DNA of 64,000 bases from Nonomuraea sp. PA05 (GTDB lineage Bacteria; Actinomycetota; Actinomycetes; Streptosporangiales; Streptosporangiaceae), in contig NZ_VSEY01000001.1 in NCBI RefSeq assembly GCF_008086045.1, positions 372,001-436,000 of the forward strand, read 5' to 3'. The notes beneath the pieces are model-generated. The model ran no database searches. It was not told the DNA's origin and saw only the letters and a list, made by a program, of their open reading frames with translations. Below, one piece after another: positions 42,713 to 53,438 of this stretch. Made by a program: the position numbers and the translations under genes. Position 1 is the first letter of the stretch; each line of letters starts with the position of its first letter.

Positions 42713-42821
42713 GCCTCAGGCTACGCCGCGATGGTAGGCGCATCATGGCTCTGCGAGGCGAGCGCCTCGCGCACGGGGATGATGCGGACACGCCTGCGGT
42801 TGATCACGTACCGGGTCGAGC

Positions 42822-42986
42822 ATGTTGCCCATGGACCCGGAAGAAGTTAAGGACCGCCTGGCATCCGTGCGACTACAAGCCGCTCTTGAAGAGCACATCA
42901 TGGCGACCGAGGAGGTGCCTCCGGAGGTGCGTCAGGCCGTGCAAGCGCTGTTTCCGCAGCGCCCACGTTCGGACAGCAGCCAGTGA
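42822..42986 (+). CDS. Possible small acidic protein
   Basis: 54 residues from ATG 42822 (or ATG 42831). The sequence MLPMDPEEVKDRLASVRLQA continues LEEHIMATEEVPPEVRQAVQALFPQRP and looks like a real amphipathic protein with third-position GC like its neighbours. Only a weak GGTCGAG lies upstream as RBS. Function unknown. Confidence 0.4.
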   Translation: MLPMDPEEVKDRLASVRLQAALEEHIMATEEVPPEVRQAVQALFPQRPRSDSSQ

Positions 42987-43398
42987 CAGCCTGAACCTCG
43001 GTGCCGCCGTCACCCGATCGCCTCCACAGACACCAGCAGAAAGGTGGCGCTCAACTCGGCAGGGATGATCACCGGCCGCCTGATCACGCGATGCGCATCG
43101 CCCAGGGGGACGCGCGGATCGCCGAGCTCGAACACGAACTCGGCATGCGCGAGCAGGACCGAGGGCGAGCCGCCCCCGGGGGATCGCCCGCCACACGGTC
43201 AGCGCCTCAACTGCAGCAGGCCGGCGAGCCCCCGAGCACCGCCCCGGCTTCGTACCCGTGCGCGACGAGCCCACCAGGCGACCCCAATAGTCACCAGGGC
43301 CACCACACCGTTCACGATCGCCGAGACGACCGCGAGTAACGAGATCTTCTAGCGGAGAGTGATCGGGCTCACCACGGCGAGCGTGGCGCGCATGATGG
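42987..43398. other. Stretch without a convincing gene
   Basis: Several overlapping short frames exist, but none has a start, RBS and coherent sequence together. A minus-strand segment near 43200-43345 encodes one hydrophobic helix (LAVVSAIVNGVVALVTIGVAWW) without a usable start codon, which may be the remnant of a small membrane protein gene. Confidence 0.35.
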
Positions 43399-43614
43399 TC
43401 AGGCGATCATTACTCGGGGTGCGCCGAGCACCGCCGGGAGGGCGAGCGCGAGCACTAGCAGGGCGACGATGACCGCGACGAGCTTTGACCGCTGGGAGCG
43501 CTCGCCGATGTGCCAGTCGCCGACCCACCCCTTGCAGACCGCGCCGAAGGTGACCACCGCAGGGACCCCGCCGCACAGGCTGACGGCGAGTGCACCCAGC
43601 CGAGCCCGGCCCAC
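43399..43614 (-). CDS. Small membrane protein
   Basis: 71 residues from ATG 43614. Two hydrophobic segments (LGALAVSLCGGVPAVVTFGAV and LVAVIVALLVLALALPAVL) flank a short loop with KGWVGDWHIGERSQRSK. The composition is that of a genuine two-helix membrane protein. The start may lie further upstream. Its function is unknown. Confidence 0.5.
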   Translation of the reverse strand: MGRARLGALAVSLCGGVPAVVTFGAVCKGWVGDWHIGERSQRSKLVAVIVALLVLALALPAVLGAPRVMIA

Positions 43615-43725
43615 CTCGACGTGACCGCGTTCACAGGCTCATCCCGATCCACATCGGGACGGCGACGCCGGTCACGACCTTCGGGTGCGTCGCGTTCCGC
43701 ACCCTTTTGATCACTGAAGTCGCTC

Positions 43726-43754
43726 TTGTCGGGTGATCTTACAAAAGTTACGCT
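43726..43754 (+). promoter_or_regulatory. Possible sigma-70-type promoter of the RHS gene
   Basis: TTGTCG and TACGCT are separated by exactly 17 nt, in a locally AT-richer stretch about 120 nt upstream of the RHS start. It is the best match found between 43615 and 43872, where there is no gene. Confidence 0.4.
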
Positions 43755-43872
43755 CTGTCCGTTTGATCAAGTGCTCCAGAGCCGCACGAGCCGGGATTCC
43801 TGCCGGGTGGGGTGGAGCGACGGCTGGCACCCCCCTGCGGGTGCCTCGTTGTGGTTCGGAGCGTGACGGCGT

Positions 43873-46800
43873 ATGCGCCGGTGTTCGGCATGGAATCGTT
43901 CGGGCCGCCGCTGGTTAGGCGCGCGCATCGCGCTTTTGCTGGTGTTGCTGCCGGGCCTGGTGCAAGCCGCTGCTCTTCCTGCGGTGGCCGTTGCCCGGGA
44001 TCTCACCACGGCGACCACGCAGGGCGCCTTGGATATTCCCCGGCAGCAGATGGGAGTGGGGCGGCAAGGACTGCCGTCGCTGGTCCCGGCGGAGACGACA
44101 CGTGCTCCGGACAAGGCGCAGAGCGAGATCGCCTCCGGCAAGGTCCGGCTGCCGAGGCAGATGTCCGCTCCGGACGCGGCCCCACGGACGCAGAGCCGGC
44201 TGCGGGTGGAGCGCCAGCTGCCGTCCGGGACGGCGCGGGCCGAGGCCCAGGATGTGGCGGCGGCGGCCGGCCCGGCGGTCAAGGACATGTGGCCGTTGAA
44301 CGGCGCGAGATCGGTGTCGGCGTCGCCGACGCTGCTGGCGCATGCTGAGGGCGGCAGCGCGCCGTACCGGTACGAATTCACCGTGTGTGAGGCGCCCGAG
44401 GAAGACGCCAAGGTGACCTACCAGTACGAATACGACCTGTGGTGCGTACGTCAGAAACCCGATGGGTCGTGGTACGTGCCGCCGTGGTCGGGACAGCTCG
44501 CGCCGGGAGTGAACAGCTGGAAAATCCCCGTGGGAGAGCTGGAGTGGGGGGCCACCTACGCGTGGAAGGTGACGGTCACCGACGCGGCCGGGGCCGAGGT
44601 GACCTCGGCGTATCGCACCTTCGTGACCGGTGTGCGGCAGCCGTTGATCGGTTCGCTGCTGGCCACCCGTGACCAGGGCGGGCAGGAGTTTCAGGCGGTG
44701 TCGGGCAACTACACCACGACGGTGGCCGACGCCTCGGTCGCCTCCGCTGGTCCGGCGTTGTCGGTGGTGCGGACATACAACAGCATGGACGCCCGCCGTG
44801 ACGGCCTGTTCGGTGCCGGCTGGTCGACCCGGTTCGACATGCGTGTCGTCGCGGAGTCCGGCGCCAGCCTTCTGGTGACCTATCCCGACGGCCGCCGGCT
44901 GCGGTTCGCGCAGAAGGGGGACGGCACCTTCCAGCCTCCGCCGGGCATGCATGCCAGTCTGGCTGCGCTGCCGGGCGGGGGGTGGAAGCTGATGGACAAG
45001 ACCTCCACCGTCTACCACTTCAATGCCCAGGGCCGGCTGACCCGCGTGGTGGACGCGCGGGGACGGGCCCAGGAGCTCGCCTACGGCAGCGACGGCAAGC
45101 TGGCCACGGTCACGGGCGCGGGCGGCAGGTCGCTGACGTTCGTCTGGAACGGCGCCCATGTCGGCAGCGTGTCCACCGACGCCGTCGATGGCGCGCCGTT
45201 GACGTGGACCTACACCTATGACGGGGACAAGCTCGCCACCGCCTGCAGCCCCGGCCTGGCGCCGAAGTGCACCACCTACGGCTACAGCACCGGCTCGCAA
45301 TATCGAGGCCTGGTCCAAGACGACGAGCCGCTGGGTTACTGGCGGCTGGGCGATCCCTACACGGCGCCCGCTCCGACCCCGACGCCCACCAATCCGATGT
45401 GCGAGATCAATCCCATCCTCTGCGGTCCGCAGGAACCGGCGCAGATCCGCGATCTGGGGTGGGGAGCCGGGCCCGCCGGCTACAGCGGGCTGACGCTGCA
45501 GCAGCCAGGCGCGCTGGCCGGTACGACGGACACGGCGGCCGGCTTCACCGGCGAGTCCTCCATGGAGTTGCCGGACAGCGTCATGGCCCGCCTGCAAGAT
45601 CAGCTGTCGCTGGAGCTGTGGTTCAAGACCACCTCTTCGGGCGTCCTGGCCTACACCGCCGCGCAGCGGCCTCCCTCGGTGCCCAGCCTGGCCCCTGCGG
45701 GGACGCCGGTGTTGTACGTCGGCACCGACGGCAAACTGCGTGGCCAGTTCCGTACCCTCACCTCCACCGGGGTGGAGATCGCCACCCCCATCACCTCACC
45801 CGCGGCGGTGAACAACGGCCAATGGCATCACGCGGTGCTGAGCGGCGCGGGCAACAGCCAGACGCTCTACCTGGACGGGGCCGCGGTCGGTTCCCTGACT
45901 GGCAAGATCGACCACAACTGGATGGCCTACACCTCCATCGGCCACGGCCTCACGAATCCCGGCTGGCCGGCCAGCAAGCCGTTGGGCTCGGGCGACTACT
46001 TCTTCACCCGGTGGGGGTTCGTCGGCCACATCGACGAGGTCTCCCTCTACGATCGCGCGCTCGGCGCCGCAGACGTGGGCACGCACTATACGGCCCGAGT
46101 CGCCGCTCCGCACCTGCTGTCGAAGATCACTCTTCCGTCGGGCCGGATCTGGGCGGACAACACCTACGACGCCGGCAAGGATCGGCTGCTGACCCACACC
46201 GACGAACACGGCGGCCTGTGGAAGATCGCCGAGCCGAGCCGGATCGACCGTGAGACCGGCTCCTCCGTCGTCACGGTGACCGACCCGGCCGGCAAGGACA
46301 GCACGTTCGAGCACGATGCCTGGCGCGGCTACCGCACCATCGCCCACACCGATCAGGCCGGATTCAAGACCACCGTGGAGTACGACGCCAGAGGCTTCCC
46401 CCTGCTGGTCAAGGATCCGAACGGTGTGGTCACCCTGACCGGCCACGATGACCGTGGCAACCTGCGGTACTCCGTGCAATGCCGGGCCGACAACGCCGAA
46501 GGGCTGCCCCTGGCTTGCTTCGGCTTCCCCTCTCCCGGCGAGCCTGCCGCGTTCAACCACCGGTGGTGGAGCTTCCACGTCAACGACGACGACCCGTTCG
46601 ACCCGCGCAACGACCGGCTGACCGCTTTCCGTGACGGCCGTTCGTCCTCGGGCACCGACAACACCTACGCCACCACCTACGAGTACAACTCCTACGGCGA
46701 GCAGACCAAACAGACCACCCCGGCCACCCTCGACTTCCCCAACGGCCGCTCGGCCACGGTCACCTACACCGACGGCACCGAGCCCGCGGTCGGCGGCGGC

Positions 46801-49800
46801 ACCACCCCGGCCGGGCTGATCAAGACACGCTCCGACGCCAAGAACAACACCACCACGTTCGGCTACAGCGCGGCCGGAGATCTCGCCGAGCAGATCGACC
46901 CGAACGGGCTGATCACCAAGCGGGAACACGATGCTCTGGGGCGTCTGATCAGCCAGACGCAAATCTCCGACGCCCAGCCCACGGGGGTGAAGACCACCTT
47001 CACCTACGACGGCACGGGACGGCTGGCCACCCAGACATCGCCAGGGGTGAAGAACGAAATCACCGACGTCACGCACACCGCCCAGACCAGCTACACCTAC
47101 GACCCGGACGGCAACACGCTCACCGCGACGACCAAGGACCTGACCGGCGGCGACGCGGAACGGCAGAGCGTCTACACCTACGACGCCTACGGCCACGAGG
47201 AGACCACCACCGACGCCGAAGGCGGCGTCGTCCGCACCACCTGGAACAAGCTGGGCCTGCAAGACACCGTCACCGATCAGGTGGGCGCGGTGTTCGGCTA
47301 CGCCTACACCGAGCGCGGGCAACTGGCCGCCCGGACGCTGAAGAACTGGACCGGCAGCCCGGTCAGCCCGCAACCGGCCGCAGAGATCACGCTGGAGTCG
47401 TACTCCTACGACCCTGCCGGCCGACTCGCGGCCCAAGTCGATGCGATGGGCCGCAAGACCTCCTACCAGTACTACGACCACGGCCTGCCCTACCGAGTGA
47501 TCGGTGACGACGTCAAGCTCAACGGCTCGACCACACCCACCGACGTGGTGCTGCAGGAGAACACTTACGACGCGGCCGACAATCTCACCAAGCAGGTGCA
47601 CGGCGGTGGTATCACCGCCACCGAGTACGTCTATGACGCCGCTGGCCGGCTCAGCTCGGCCACCCTCGATCCGGCCAAGCTGCAGCGCAAGACGGTTTTC
47701 GAGTACGACGCCAACGACCAGACGGTCAAGGAGACCTACACCGGTGCGGCGGGCGGTACGCGTGCGGAGAGCGTCAGTTACGGCTACAACGCGGCCGGGG
47801 TGCTGACCCGGCAGACGGTCGAGAACGGCGACGAGGACCTCACCACCACCTGGGCGGTGGACGATCGCGGCCTGGCCGTCTCCACCACGGACCCGCGGGG
47901 CAACGCCGCGGGCGCCACCGCCGCCGACTACACCACCACCAACAGCTACGACGCGCTCGGCCGCCTGATTGAGATCAAGGCCCCCACCGTCGCCATCGAG
48001 AAGGCCGGCAACGCGCAGCAGGGCCGCCCCACCACCCGGATCGGCTACAACAACGCGGGCTGGCAGACCCACGTCATCGACCCGGAGGGCCGCCTTGCCA
48101 CCACCGGCTTCGACCGGATGGGCCGCCGCACCTCGCTGACCGCCATGCCGTACACGCCGCCCGGCGGCACCCAGGTCACCCCTACGATGGGCTACGGCTA
48201 CGATGCCGCAGGCCGCCTGACCACGGTCACCGACCCGCGCGGGCAGGTCGCCACGACCGAGTACGACGCGCTGGGCAACCCGGTCCGGGTGACCGACCCG
48301 CCCGCCGCCGCAGGTCAGCCCGCCGGTCAGTGGATCTCGGAGTACAACCGGGTCGGCGAGCAGTTGACCGCGATCGATCCGACCGGCGCGCGTGTCCAGG
48401 CCACCTACGACGACCTGGGCCGCCAGATCACCCAGACGGTGATCGAACGCAAGCCCGCCAGCGCCGCGTACGTCACCACCCTGACCTACAACGACGCCGG
48501 TTACCTCACCAAGGAAGTGCTACCGGGTAACAAGACCACCGACTTCGTCGTGAACGCAGCTGGCGAGGTCGAATCGGTCACCGACCCGGCCCGGGAGATC
48601 ACCAAGTACAGCTACGACGCGCTCGGCCGCCCCGCCAAGACCACCGATCCGCTCGACAACGCCATGGTCGGCGAGTACGACCTGGCGGGCCGCCTGACCA
48701 GCGTGAAAAGCCTGGACAAGAACGGAGCAACGGTCCGCACGGTCGGCCTGGGCTACGACGCCGCGGGCAACGCCACCCGCTACACCTCCGGCGAGGGCCA
48801 CGTCACCCGCCGCAGCTACGACGCCACCGACCTGCTGACCGAGCTCGTCGAACCGGTCTCCGACAGCGAGCAGATCACCACGAGTTTCGGCTACGACGCC
48901 ACCGGCGCCCGCACCCGCCTCACCGACGGCCGCGGCAACGCCACCTGGACCGGCTACAACACCCTCGGCCTGATCGACACCTTGACCGAGCCGGCCACCA
49001 CCGCCCACCCCGCTCTGGCCGACCGCACCTGGACCCACGTCTACGACGTGGCCGGCAACGAGACCGCGTTGATCCAGCCCGGCGGCGTCCGCCACGACAA
49101 GCAGTACGACAACCTCAACCGCCTCACCAAGGTCAGCGGATCCGGGGCCGGGATCGTCGCCGACGACAAGACCTACAGCTACGACCTGGCCGACCGCCCT
49201 ACCACGGTCAGCGGCAACACCCTCGAATACAACGACCGTAGCCTGCTGACCAAGCTCACCACCCCGACCGGGACCAGCACGGCCTACGCCTACGACGCGC
49301 TCGGCAACCCCACGCAGCGTATCGACGTCACCGGTACCACCACCTACACCTGGGACGCCGACAGCCGGCTCAAGACTGTCGCCGATCCGGTCAGCGGACG
49401 CACCAACACCTACGACTACGACAAGGCCGACCGGCTCACCACCATCACCTCCGCCAACCCGGCCAACACGCAGGCCTTCACCTACGACGCCCTCGACCGC
49501 GTCGAGACGCACACGCTGAAGAACAGCAGCGGCGGCCAACTGTCGAAGATCACTTACGGGTGGGACAAGGACGACAACCTCACCAGCAAGGCCACCGAAG
49601 GCCTCGCCGGAGCGGGCAGCAACACCTACGGCTACGACCACGCCGGCCGGCTCACCTCCTGGACCGGCCCCGACGGCACCACCACCGCCTACGGGTGGGA
49701 CGCCGCCGGCAACCGCACCAAGGCTGGCGACAAGACCTTCACCTATGACGAACGCAACCGTCTGCTTGAAGGTGACGGCAGCAACTACACCTACACCCCG

Positions 49801-51450
49801 CGCGGCACCCTCGCCACCCAGACCAAGAACGGCAACACCCGCACGCTCACCTTCGACGCCTTCGATCGGCTGATCAACGACGGCGACGCCACTTACACCT
49901 ACGACGCTTTCGACCGCATGCTCACCCGCCAGAAGAACGGCGGCACCCAGCGGTTCGCCTACGCAGGCCTCGACAACGACATCATCGCCATCACCGACCA
50001 GGCCGGCGCCGTGCAATCCAGCTACGGACGCGACCCCTTCGGCGGCCTGATCAGCGTCAAGGAAGGCGCCGCCCCCGCCACGGGGGCGCTCACCGACCTG
50101 CACCAGGACCTGGTCGGCACCTTCACCGGCACCGCCCTGTCCAGCACCACCACCTACAACCCTTTCGGCGAAGTCACCGCCCAAACCGGCACCGAACCGA
50201 CGCTGGGCTACCAGGGCGAGTACACCGACCCGGACACCGGCAAGGTCAACATGCACGCCCGCTGGTACCAGCCCGGCACCGGCGCCTTCACCAGTCGCGA
50301 CACCTGGACGCTAGAACCGAGCCCCTCTGCAAGGATGAACCGCTACAGCTACGGACAAGCCACCCCTCTGACCTACGCCGACCCCTCCGGGCACCGCCCT
50401 GATCCGGTAGAGGATCTTTGGTGCCAATACAAATTTGGTGCCTCCTGCGTCTCAGATGATGGCCCGTGGGGTGACTGCAAAGACCAATACGGCAATACGG
50501 GACCGTGTGGTGGCTCTAGCGGGAGCGGCGGTGGGCCCGATAAAGACAAGGGCAAGGATGGCCATGGAGGATCGGGCAAGGGGAAAAGCTCGCATCCTAA
50601 TGCCTCGTCAACACCAAATGCAGCTCCGAAGCCTCCGCCCGTGTATAACCCCCCACCCGTTGCTCATCCGACGGGTGGAGGGCCCAAGGAAGATCCATGC
50701 GCGGTGCTATGCTATGTCCCAGTCGATCGACCTAATTGTGGCAAGAAATGCATGGTGGAGCCTCGGCCGGCTGCGGATGACGAGGAACCCCGTACCCCCA
50801 TTATCCCTATCGGCGATGGAGACCTCGCTCCTCTAGAGGGATTCGACCCTAATGACGGCGCTGATTTCGTTCCGACTCGCGACCGGCCCACAACGGAGCC
50901 GGTGGCTGACACTGAACCGGCTCCTGCGCCCGATCCGGGAGACCCGCCTCCTGGGGGAGGGCCAGAGCCTGACTGTGCGCCTTTCAAGGAGAACTATCTA
51001 GATCCCCGCGATGGTCGTCCCACTGGCGGAGTGGCTCGGTTCTGCAATAGATCTGACCTGGACGGCGGATCGGATGCGTCGGTGGACCCTAAGTATTGGC
51101 CGAGCGCGAATCCGAAACTACCGAATTCGGGAGCATATACTTATAATAGATGTCACATTATAGCTAACAAAATGGGAGGGACGGGTAAGGAGGCGAAGAA
51201 TCTTGTCCCATGCCTCTCCGTGGTGAACAATGGCCCAATGAAGAGCAGGGAGAGGCGTGTCATCAACGAGGTTAAAAAGGCCAACGGAAGAGGTGTTGTA
51301 GATTATCGAGTGACTGTCTTCTATAAGGGCCAGAATAAAATGCCGGATCGGTTCCGCATGGAAGCGTCATTGGACGGCGTGGGTTTCCTCGACGATTGCG
51401 TTCATAATGACATGAGTAAAACTGTGACAAGCGGGAGCACTTGTATATAA
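43873..51450 (+). CDS. Secreted RHS/YD-repeat polymorphic toxin with C-terminal nuclease
   Basis: 2525 residues from ATG 43873. A signal-like N-terminus (ARIALLLVLLPGLVQAAALPAVAVA) is followed by a fibronectin-like domain (about 135-260), a DUF6531-like opening (VSGNYTTTVADASVASAGPALSVVRTYNS), and a LamG/concanavalin domain (about 520-745, LSLELWFKT..HIDEVSLYDRAL). Then more than 30 YD repeats (YDAxGRL) run to the RHS core end (GYQGEYTDPDTGKVNMHARWYQPGTGAF, DPSGH, to about 2175). A Pro/Gly-rich linker leads to residues about 2370-2525, a DNA/RNA non-specific nuclease-like domain (NRCHIIANKMGG with the catalytic His, KNLVPCLSVVNNGPM). The tip DNA is much less GC-rich than the shell. Likely a contact-dependent antibacterial toxin. 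Confidence 0.9.
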   Translation: MRRCSAWNRSGRRWLGARIALLLVLLPGLVQAAALPAVAVARDLTTATTQGALDIPRQQMGVGRQGLPSLVPAETTRAPDKAQSEIASGKVRLPRQMSAPDAAPRTQSRLRVERQLPSGTARAEAQDVAAAAGPAVKDMWPLNGARSVSASPTLLAHAEGGSAPYRYEFTVCEAPEEDAKVTYQYEYDLWCVRQKPDGSWYVPPWSGQLAPGVNSWKIPVGELEWGATYAWKVTVTDAAGAEVTSAYRTFVTGVRQPLIGSLLATRDQGGQEFQAVSGNYTTTVADASVASAGPALSVVRTYNSMDARRDGLFGAGWSTRFDMRVVAESGASLLVTYPDGRRLRFAQKGDGTFQPPPGMHASLAALPGGGWKLMDKTSTVYHFNAQGRLTRVVDARGRAQELAYGSDGKLATVTGAGGRSLTFVWNGAHVGSVSTDAVDGAPLTWTYTYDGDKLATACSPGLAPKCTTYGYSTGSQYRGLVQDDEPLGYWRLGDPYTAPAPTPTPTNPMCEINPILCGPQEPAQIRDLGWGAGPAGYSGLTLQQPGALAGTTDTAAGFTGESSMELPDSVMARLQDQLSLELWFKTTSSGVLAYTAAQRPPSVPSLAPAGTPVLYVGTDGKLRGQFRTLTSTGVEIATPITSPAAVNNGQWHHAVLSGAGNSQTLYLDGAAVGSLTGKIDHNWMAYTSIGHGLTNPGWPASKPLGSGDYFFTRWGFVGHIDEVSLYDRALGAADVGTHYTARVAAPHLLSKITLPSGRIWADNTYDAGKDRLLTHTDEHGGLWKIAEPSRIDRETGSSVVTVTDPAGKDSTFEHDAWRGYRTIAHTDQAGFKTTVEYDARGFPLLVKDPNGVVTLTGHDDRGNLRYSVQCRADNAEGLPLACFGFPSPGEPAAFNHRWWSFHVNDDDPFDPRNDRLTAFRDGRSSSGTDNTYATTYEYNSYGEQTKQTTPATLDFPNGRSATVTYTDGTEPAVGGGTTPAGLIKTRSDAKNNTTTFGYSAAGDLAEQIDPNGLITKREHDALGRLISQTQISDAQPTGVKTTFTYDGTGRLATQTSPGVKNEITDVTHTAQTSYTYDPDGNTLTATTKDLTGGDAERQSVYTYDAYGHEETTTDAEGGVVRTTWNKLGLQDTVTDQVGAVFGYAYTERGQLAARTLKNWTGSPVSPQPAAEITLESYSYDPAGRLAAQVDAMGRKTSYQYYDHGLPYRVIGDDVKLNGSTTPTDVVLQENTYDAADNLTKQVHGGGITATEYVYDAAGRLSSATLDPAKLQRKTVFEYDANDQTVKETYTGAAGGTRAESVSYGYNAAGVLTRQTVENGDEDLTTTWAVDDRGLAVSTTDPRGNAAGATAADYTTTNSYDALGRLIEIKAPTVAIEKAGNAQQGRPTTRIGYNNAGWQTHVIDPEGRLATTGFDRMGRRTSLTAMPYTPPGGTQVTPTMGYGYDAAGRLTTVTDPRGQVATTEYDALGNPVRVTDPPAAAGQPAGQWISEYNRVGEQLTAIDPTGARVQATYDDLGRQITQTVIERKPASAAYVTTLTYNDAGYLTKEVLPGNKTTDFVVNAAGEVESVTDPAREITKYSYDALGRPAKTTDPLDNAMVGEYDLAGRLTSVKSLDKNGATVRTVGLGYDAAGNATRYTSGEGHVTRRSYDATDLLTELVEPVSDSEQITTSFGYDATGARTRLTDGRGNATWTGYNTLGLIDTLTEPATTAHPALADRTWTHVYDVAGNETALIQPGGVRHDKQYDNLNRLTKVSGSGAGIVADDKTYSYDLADRPTTVSGNTLEYNDRSLLTKLTTPTGTSTAYAYDALGNPTQRIDVTGTTTYTWDADSRLKTVADPVSGRTNTYDYDKADRLTTITSANPANTQAFTYDALDRVETHTLKNSSGGQLSKITYGWDKDDNLTSKATEGLAGAGSNTYGYDHAGRLTSWTGPDGTTTAYGWDAAGNRTKAGDKTFTYDERNRLLEGDGSNYTYTPRGTLATQTKNGNTRTLTFDAFDRLINDGDATYTYDAFDRMLTRQKNGGTQRFAYAGLDNDIIAITDQAGAVQSSYGRDPFGGLISVKEGAAPATGALTDLHQDLVGTFTGTALSSTTTYNPFGEVTAQTGTEPTLGYQGEYTDPDTGKVNMHARWYQPGTGAFTSRDTWTLEPSPSARMNRYSYGQATPLTYADPSGHRPDPVEDLWCQYKFGASCVSDDGPWGDCKDQYGNTGPCGGSSGSGGGPDKDKGKDGHGGSGKGKSSHPNASSTPNAAPKPPPVYNPPPVAHPTGGGPKEDPCAVLCYVPVDRPNCGKKCMVEPRPAADDEEPRTPIIPIGDGDLAPLEGFDPNDGADFVPTRDRPTTEPVADTEPAPAPDPGDPPPGGGPEPDCAPFKENYLDPRDGRPTGGVARFCNRSDLDGGSDASVDPKYWPSANPKLPNSGAYTYNRCHIIANKMGGTGKEAKNLVPCLSVVNNGPMKSRERRVINEVKKANGRGVVDYRVTVFYKGQNKMPDRFRMEASLDGVGFLDDCVHNDMSKTVTSGSTCI

Positions 51451-51589
51451 GCTCACGGCGTGGCCGAGCCGCCTTGATCATTGATGCGGGAAGCCGTGGG
51501 TCAGGACGGGTGAGGATGTCGCGAGTCCAGGGCCATCGGGCGGCCAGACGCGGGTGCACGCGTCGGTCGCCTCAGACTACGGCGTCAGT

Positions 51590-51730
51590 GGGGGTGATCG
51601 ATGTCGGCCTCGACCACGGTGGTATCGATGCGCAGTTCGCATCCGCGCAGCAGCAGCCTGTCTTCGGCGAGCTTTCCCGCCAGCGCGGTGTTGAGCTGCT
51701 CGAACACCTCGGCCACGCCCGTCGGCCCTT
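51590..51730 (-). pseudogene. Transposase fragment (ISNCY/IS5-like)
   Basis: The minus strand encodes VAEVFEQLNTALAGKLAEDR, LLLRGCELRIDTTVVEADIDH and then a frameshifted HPTDAVV. The RxDTTVVExxIxxPTD motif, with the first catalytic Asp, is typical of ISNCY/IS1182-like DDE transposases. Both ends are missing and the frame is broken. The IS at 51736 inserted right beside or into it. Confidence 0.55.
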
Positions 51731-51735
51731 ACTAG

Positions 51736-53438
51736 AGCGTCGGTCATGTAGTTCTGATGGGATGTGTGGTAGCTCTTCCTGATCGCGTCTTTGGTCGGGA
51801 TCAGGGAGAGGATCCGTGATTCATGCGTCCCAGAACGTGGCAACCGCCGGTGGAGCCGTCCCAGGCCGAGCAGACCATCCTGAAGGCGATCCGGCGGGCC
51901 AAGCTGTTCGTCTTCCTGCGCCTGCACCGGCACGAGCTGTTCGACGAGGCCTTCCAGGAGGAGCTGGCCGGCCTGTATGAGGATGCGGCCAAGGGACATC
52001 CGCCGGTGCCGCCCGCGCAACTGGCGCTGGCGGTGATCCTGCAGGCCTATGCCGGGGTGTCCGATGACGAGGTGATCGAGGCCACCGTGATGGACCGGCG
52101 CTGGCAGCTGGTGCTGGACTGCCTGGACGCCGAGCGGCCGCCGTTCGCCAAGGGCACCCTGGTCGGCTTCCGGCGGCGGCTGATCGCGGCGAACGCCGAT
52201 CGGCGGCTGATCGAGCGGACCATCGAGATCGCCTCGGCGACCGGGGCGTTCGGGCCGCGGGCGTTACGCGCCGCGCTGGACTCCAGCCCGCTGTGGGGTG
52301 CCGGACGGGTGGAGGACACCTGGAATCTGATGGGACATGCCCTGCGTAAAGCCGTGGGCATGATCGCGCGCCGGCAGGGGCGGGGGCCGGCGGACAACAG
52401 TGCGCAGGAGGCGATCGGCCGGGTCGCGCAAGCGGCGGGGGCGCCGCAGCTGGCCGCCTCCAGCCTGAAGGCCGCCCTCGATGCCGACTGGGACGACCCG
52501 GCCGCCCGCGCCCAGGCCCTGTCGGTGGTGCTGGACTGCCTGAACGCGGTGGAGGCGTTCCTCGCCGCGCAACCGGCCGGGCCGGCCGTCGAGCAGGCGG
52601 CGGCCTGTGTGGCCGTCGCCGCGCAGGTCCGCGACCAGGACGTCACCTTCGATGACGGCGACAGCCCGGCCCTGAACCGGGGCGTGGCCAGGGACCGTCG
52701 CATCAGCGTCGAAGACGGCCAGATGCGCCACGGCCGCAAGTCCCGCTCAACCTTGTTCGACGGCTACAAGCGGCATGTGCTGACCGATCTGGACAGCGGC
52801 CTGGTCGCCGCGGTCGGTCTCACCCCGGCCAACATCCCGAGGCGGCCGTCACCGACGATATCGCCGCCGACCTGGCCGCCCAGCACGCCACCCTGGCCGA
52901 ACTGCACATCGACCGCGCCTACCTGGCCTCCCACCTGGTCCGCCAGCGCGACCCCGGCCTGGAGATCTTCTGCAGGGCCTGGCGGGTCCGCGCACCCGGC
53001 GACCGGCTCGCCAAGACCGCGTTCACCCTGGACTTCGCCACCGGGCAGCTGACCTGCCCCACCAGGTGAGCATGCCGTTCCAGCCAGGCCGCACGGTGCA
53101 CTTCCCCGCCCAGACCTGCGCCGCCTGCCCGCTACGCGAACGCTGCACCACCAGCAGCCGGGGCCGCAGCGTGAGCATCCACCCCGACGAACCCCTGCTG
53201 GCCGAACTCCGCGAACGCCAGCTCACCCCAGCAGGCCGCGCCCAGCTCCGCCAGCGCGTCGCGGTCGAACACACCCTGGCCCACATCGGCCGCTGGCAAC
53301 ACCGCCGCGCCCGCTACCACGGCACCCGAAAGAACCTGTTCGACCTACGACGCACCGCCGTCGTCCACAACCTCCACGTCATCGCCCGACAGCAAGACGG
53401 CTACCGCCTCACCGTCTGACAACTACATGACCGGCTCT
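51736..53438 (+). mobile_element. IS1182-type insertion sequence, 1703 bp
   Basis: The left end AGCGTCGGTCATGTAGTT (51736-51753) and the inverse complement of the right end at 53421-53438 (AGAGCCGGTCATGTAGTT) match at 16 of 18 positions. CTAG lies directly outside both ends (51732-51735 and 53439-53442), consistent with a 4-bp target duplication. The element carries one transposase gene, now frameshifted. Confidence 0.85.
51823..53419 (+). pseudogene. IS1182 family transposase, two frameshifts
   Basis: The intact N-terminal part runs from ATG 51823 (LHRHELFDEAFQEELAGLYE, LDSSPLWGAGRVEDTWNLMG with the first Asp, SRSTLFDGYKRHVLTDLDSGL). At about 52843 the sense moves to another frame (EAAVTDDIAADLAAQHATL, ELHIDRAYL with the second Asp), and at about 53065 it moves again (PFQPGRTVHFPAQTCAACPLRERCTT, VAVEHTLAHIGRWQHRRARY with the Glu). 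All three catalytic residues survive in the DNA, but no single frame carries them, so the element is probably immobile unless complemented or read by programmed frameshift. Confidence 0.8.

Noticed and set aside
42236..42850. 204-residue plus-strand frame after the pentapeptide gene
   Set aside because: Antisense to a more plausible small gene (42512-42712), with irregular composition and no RBS.
45796..48072. 758-residue minus-strand frame opposite the RHS gene
   Set aside because: The Gly/Val/Arg repetitive sequence mirrors the YD repeats of the sense strand and has no domain of its own; the same applies to the 578-residue frame at 48520-50256.
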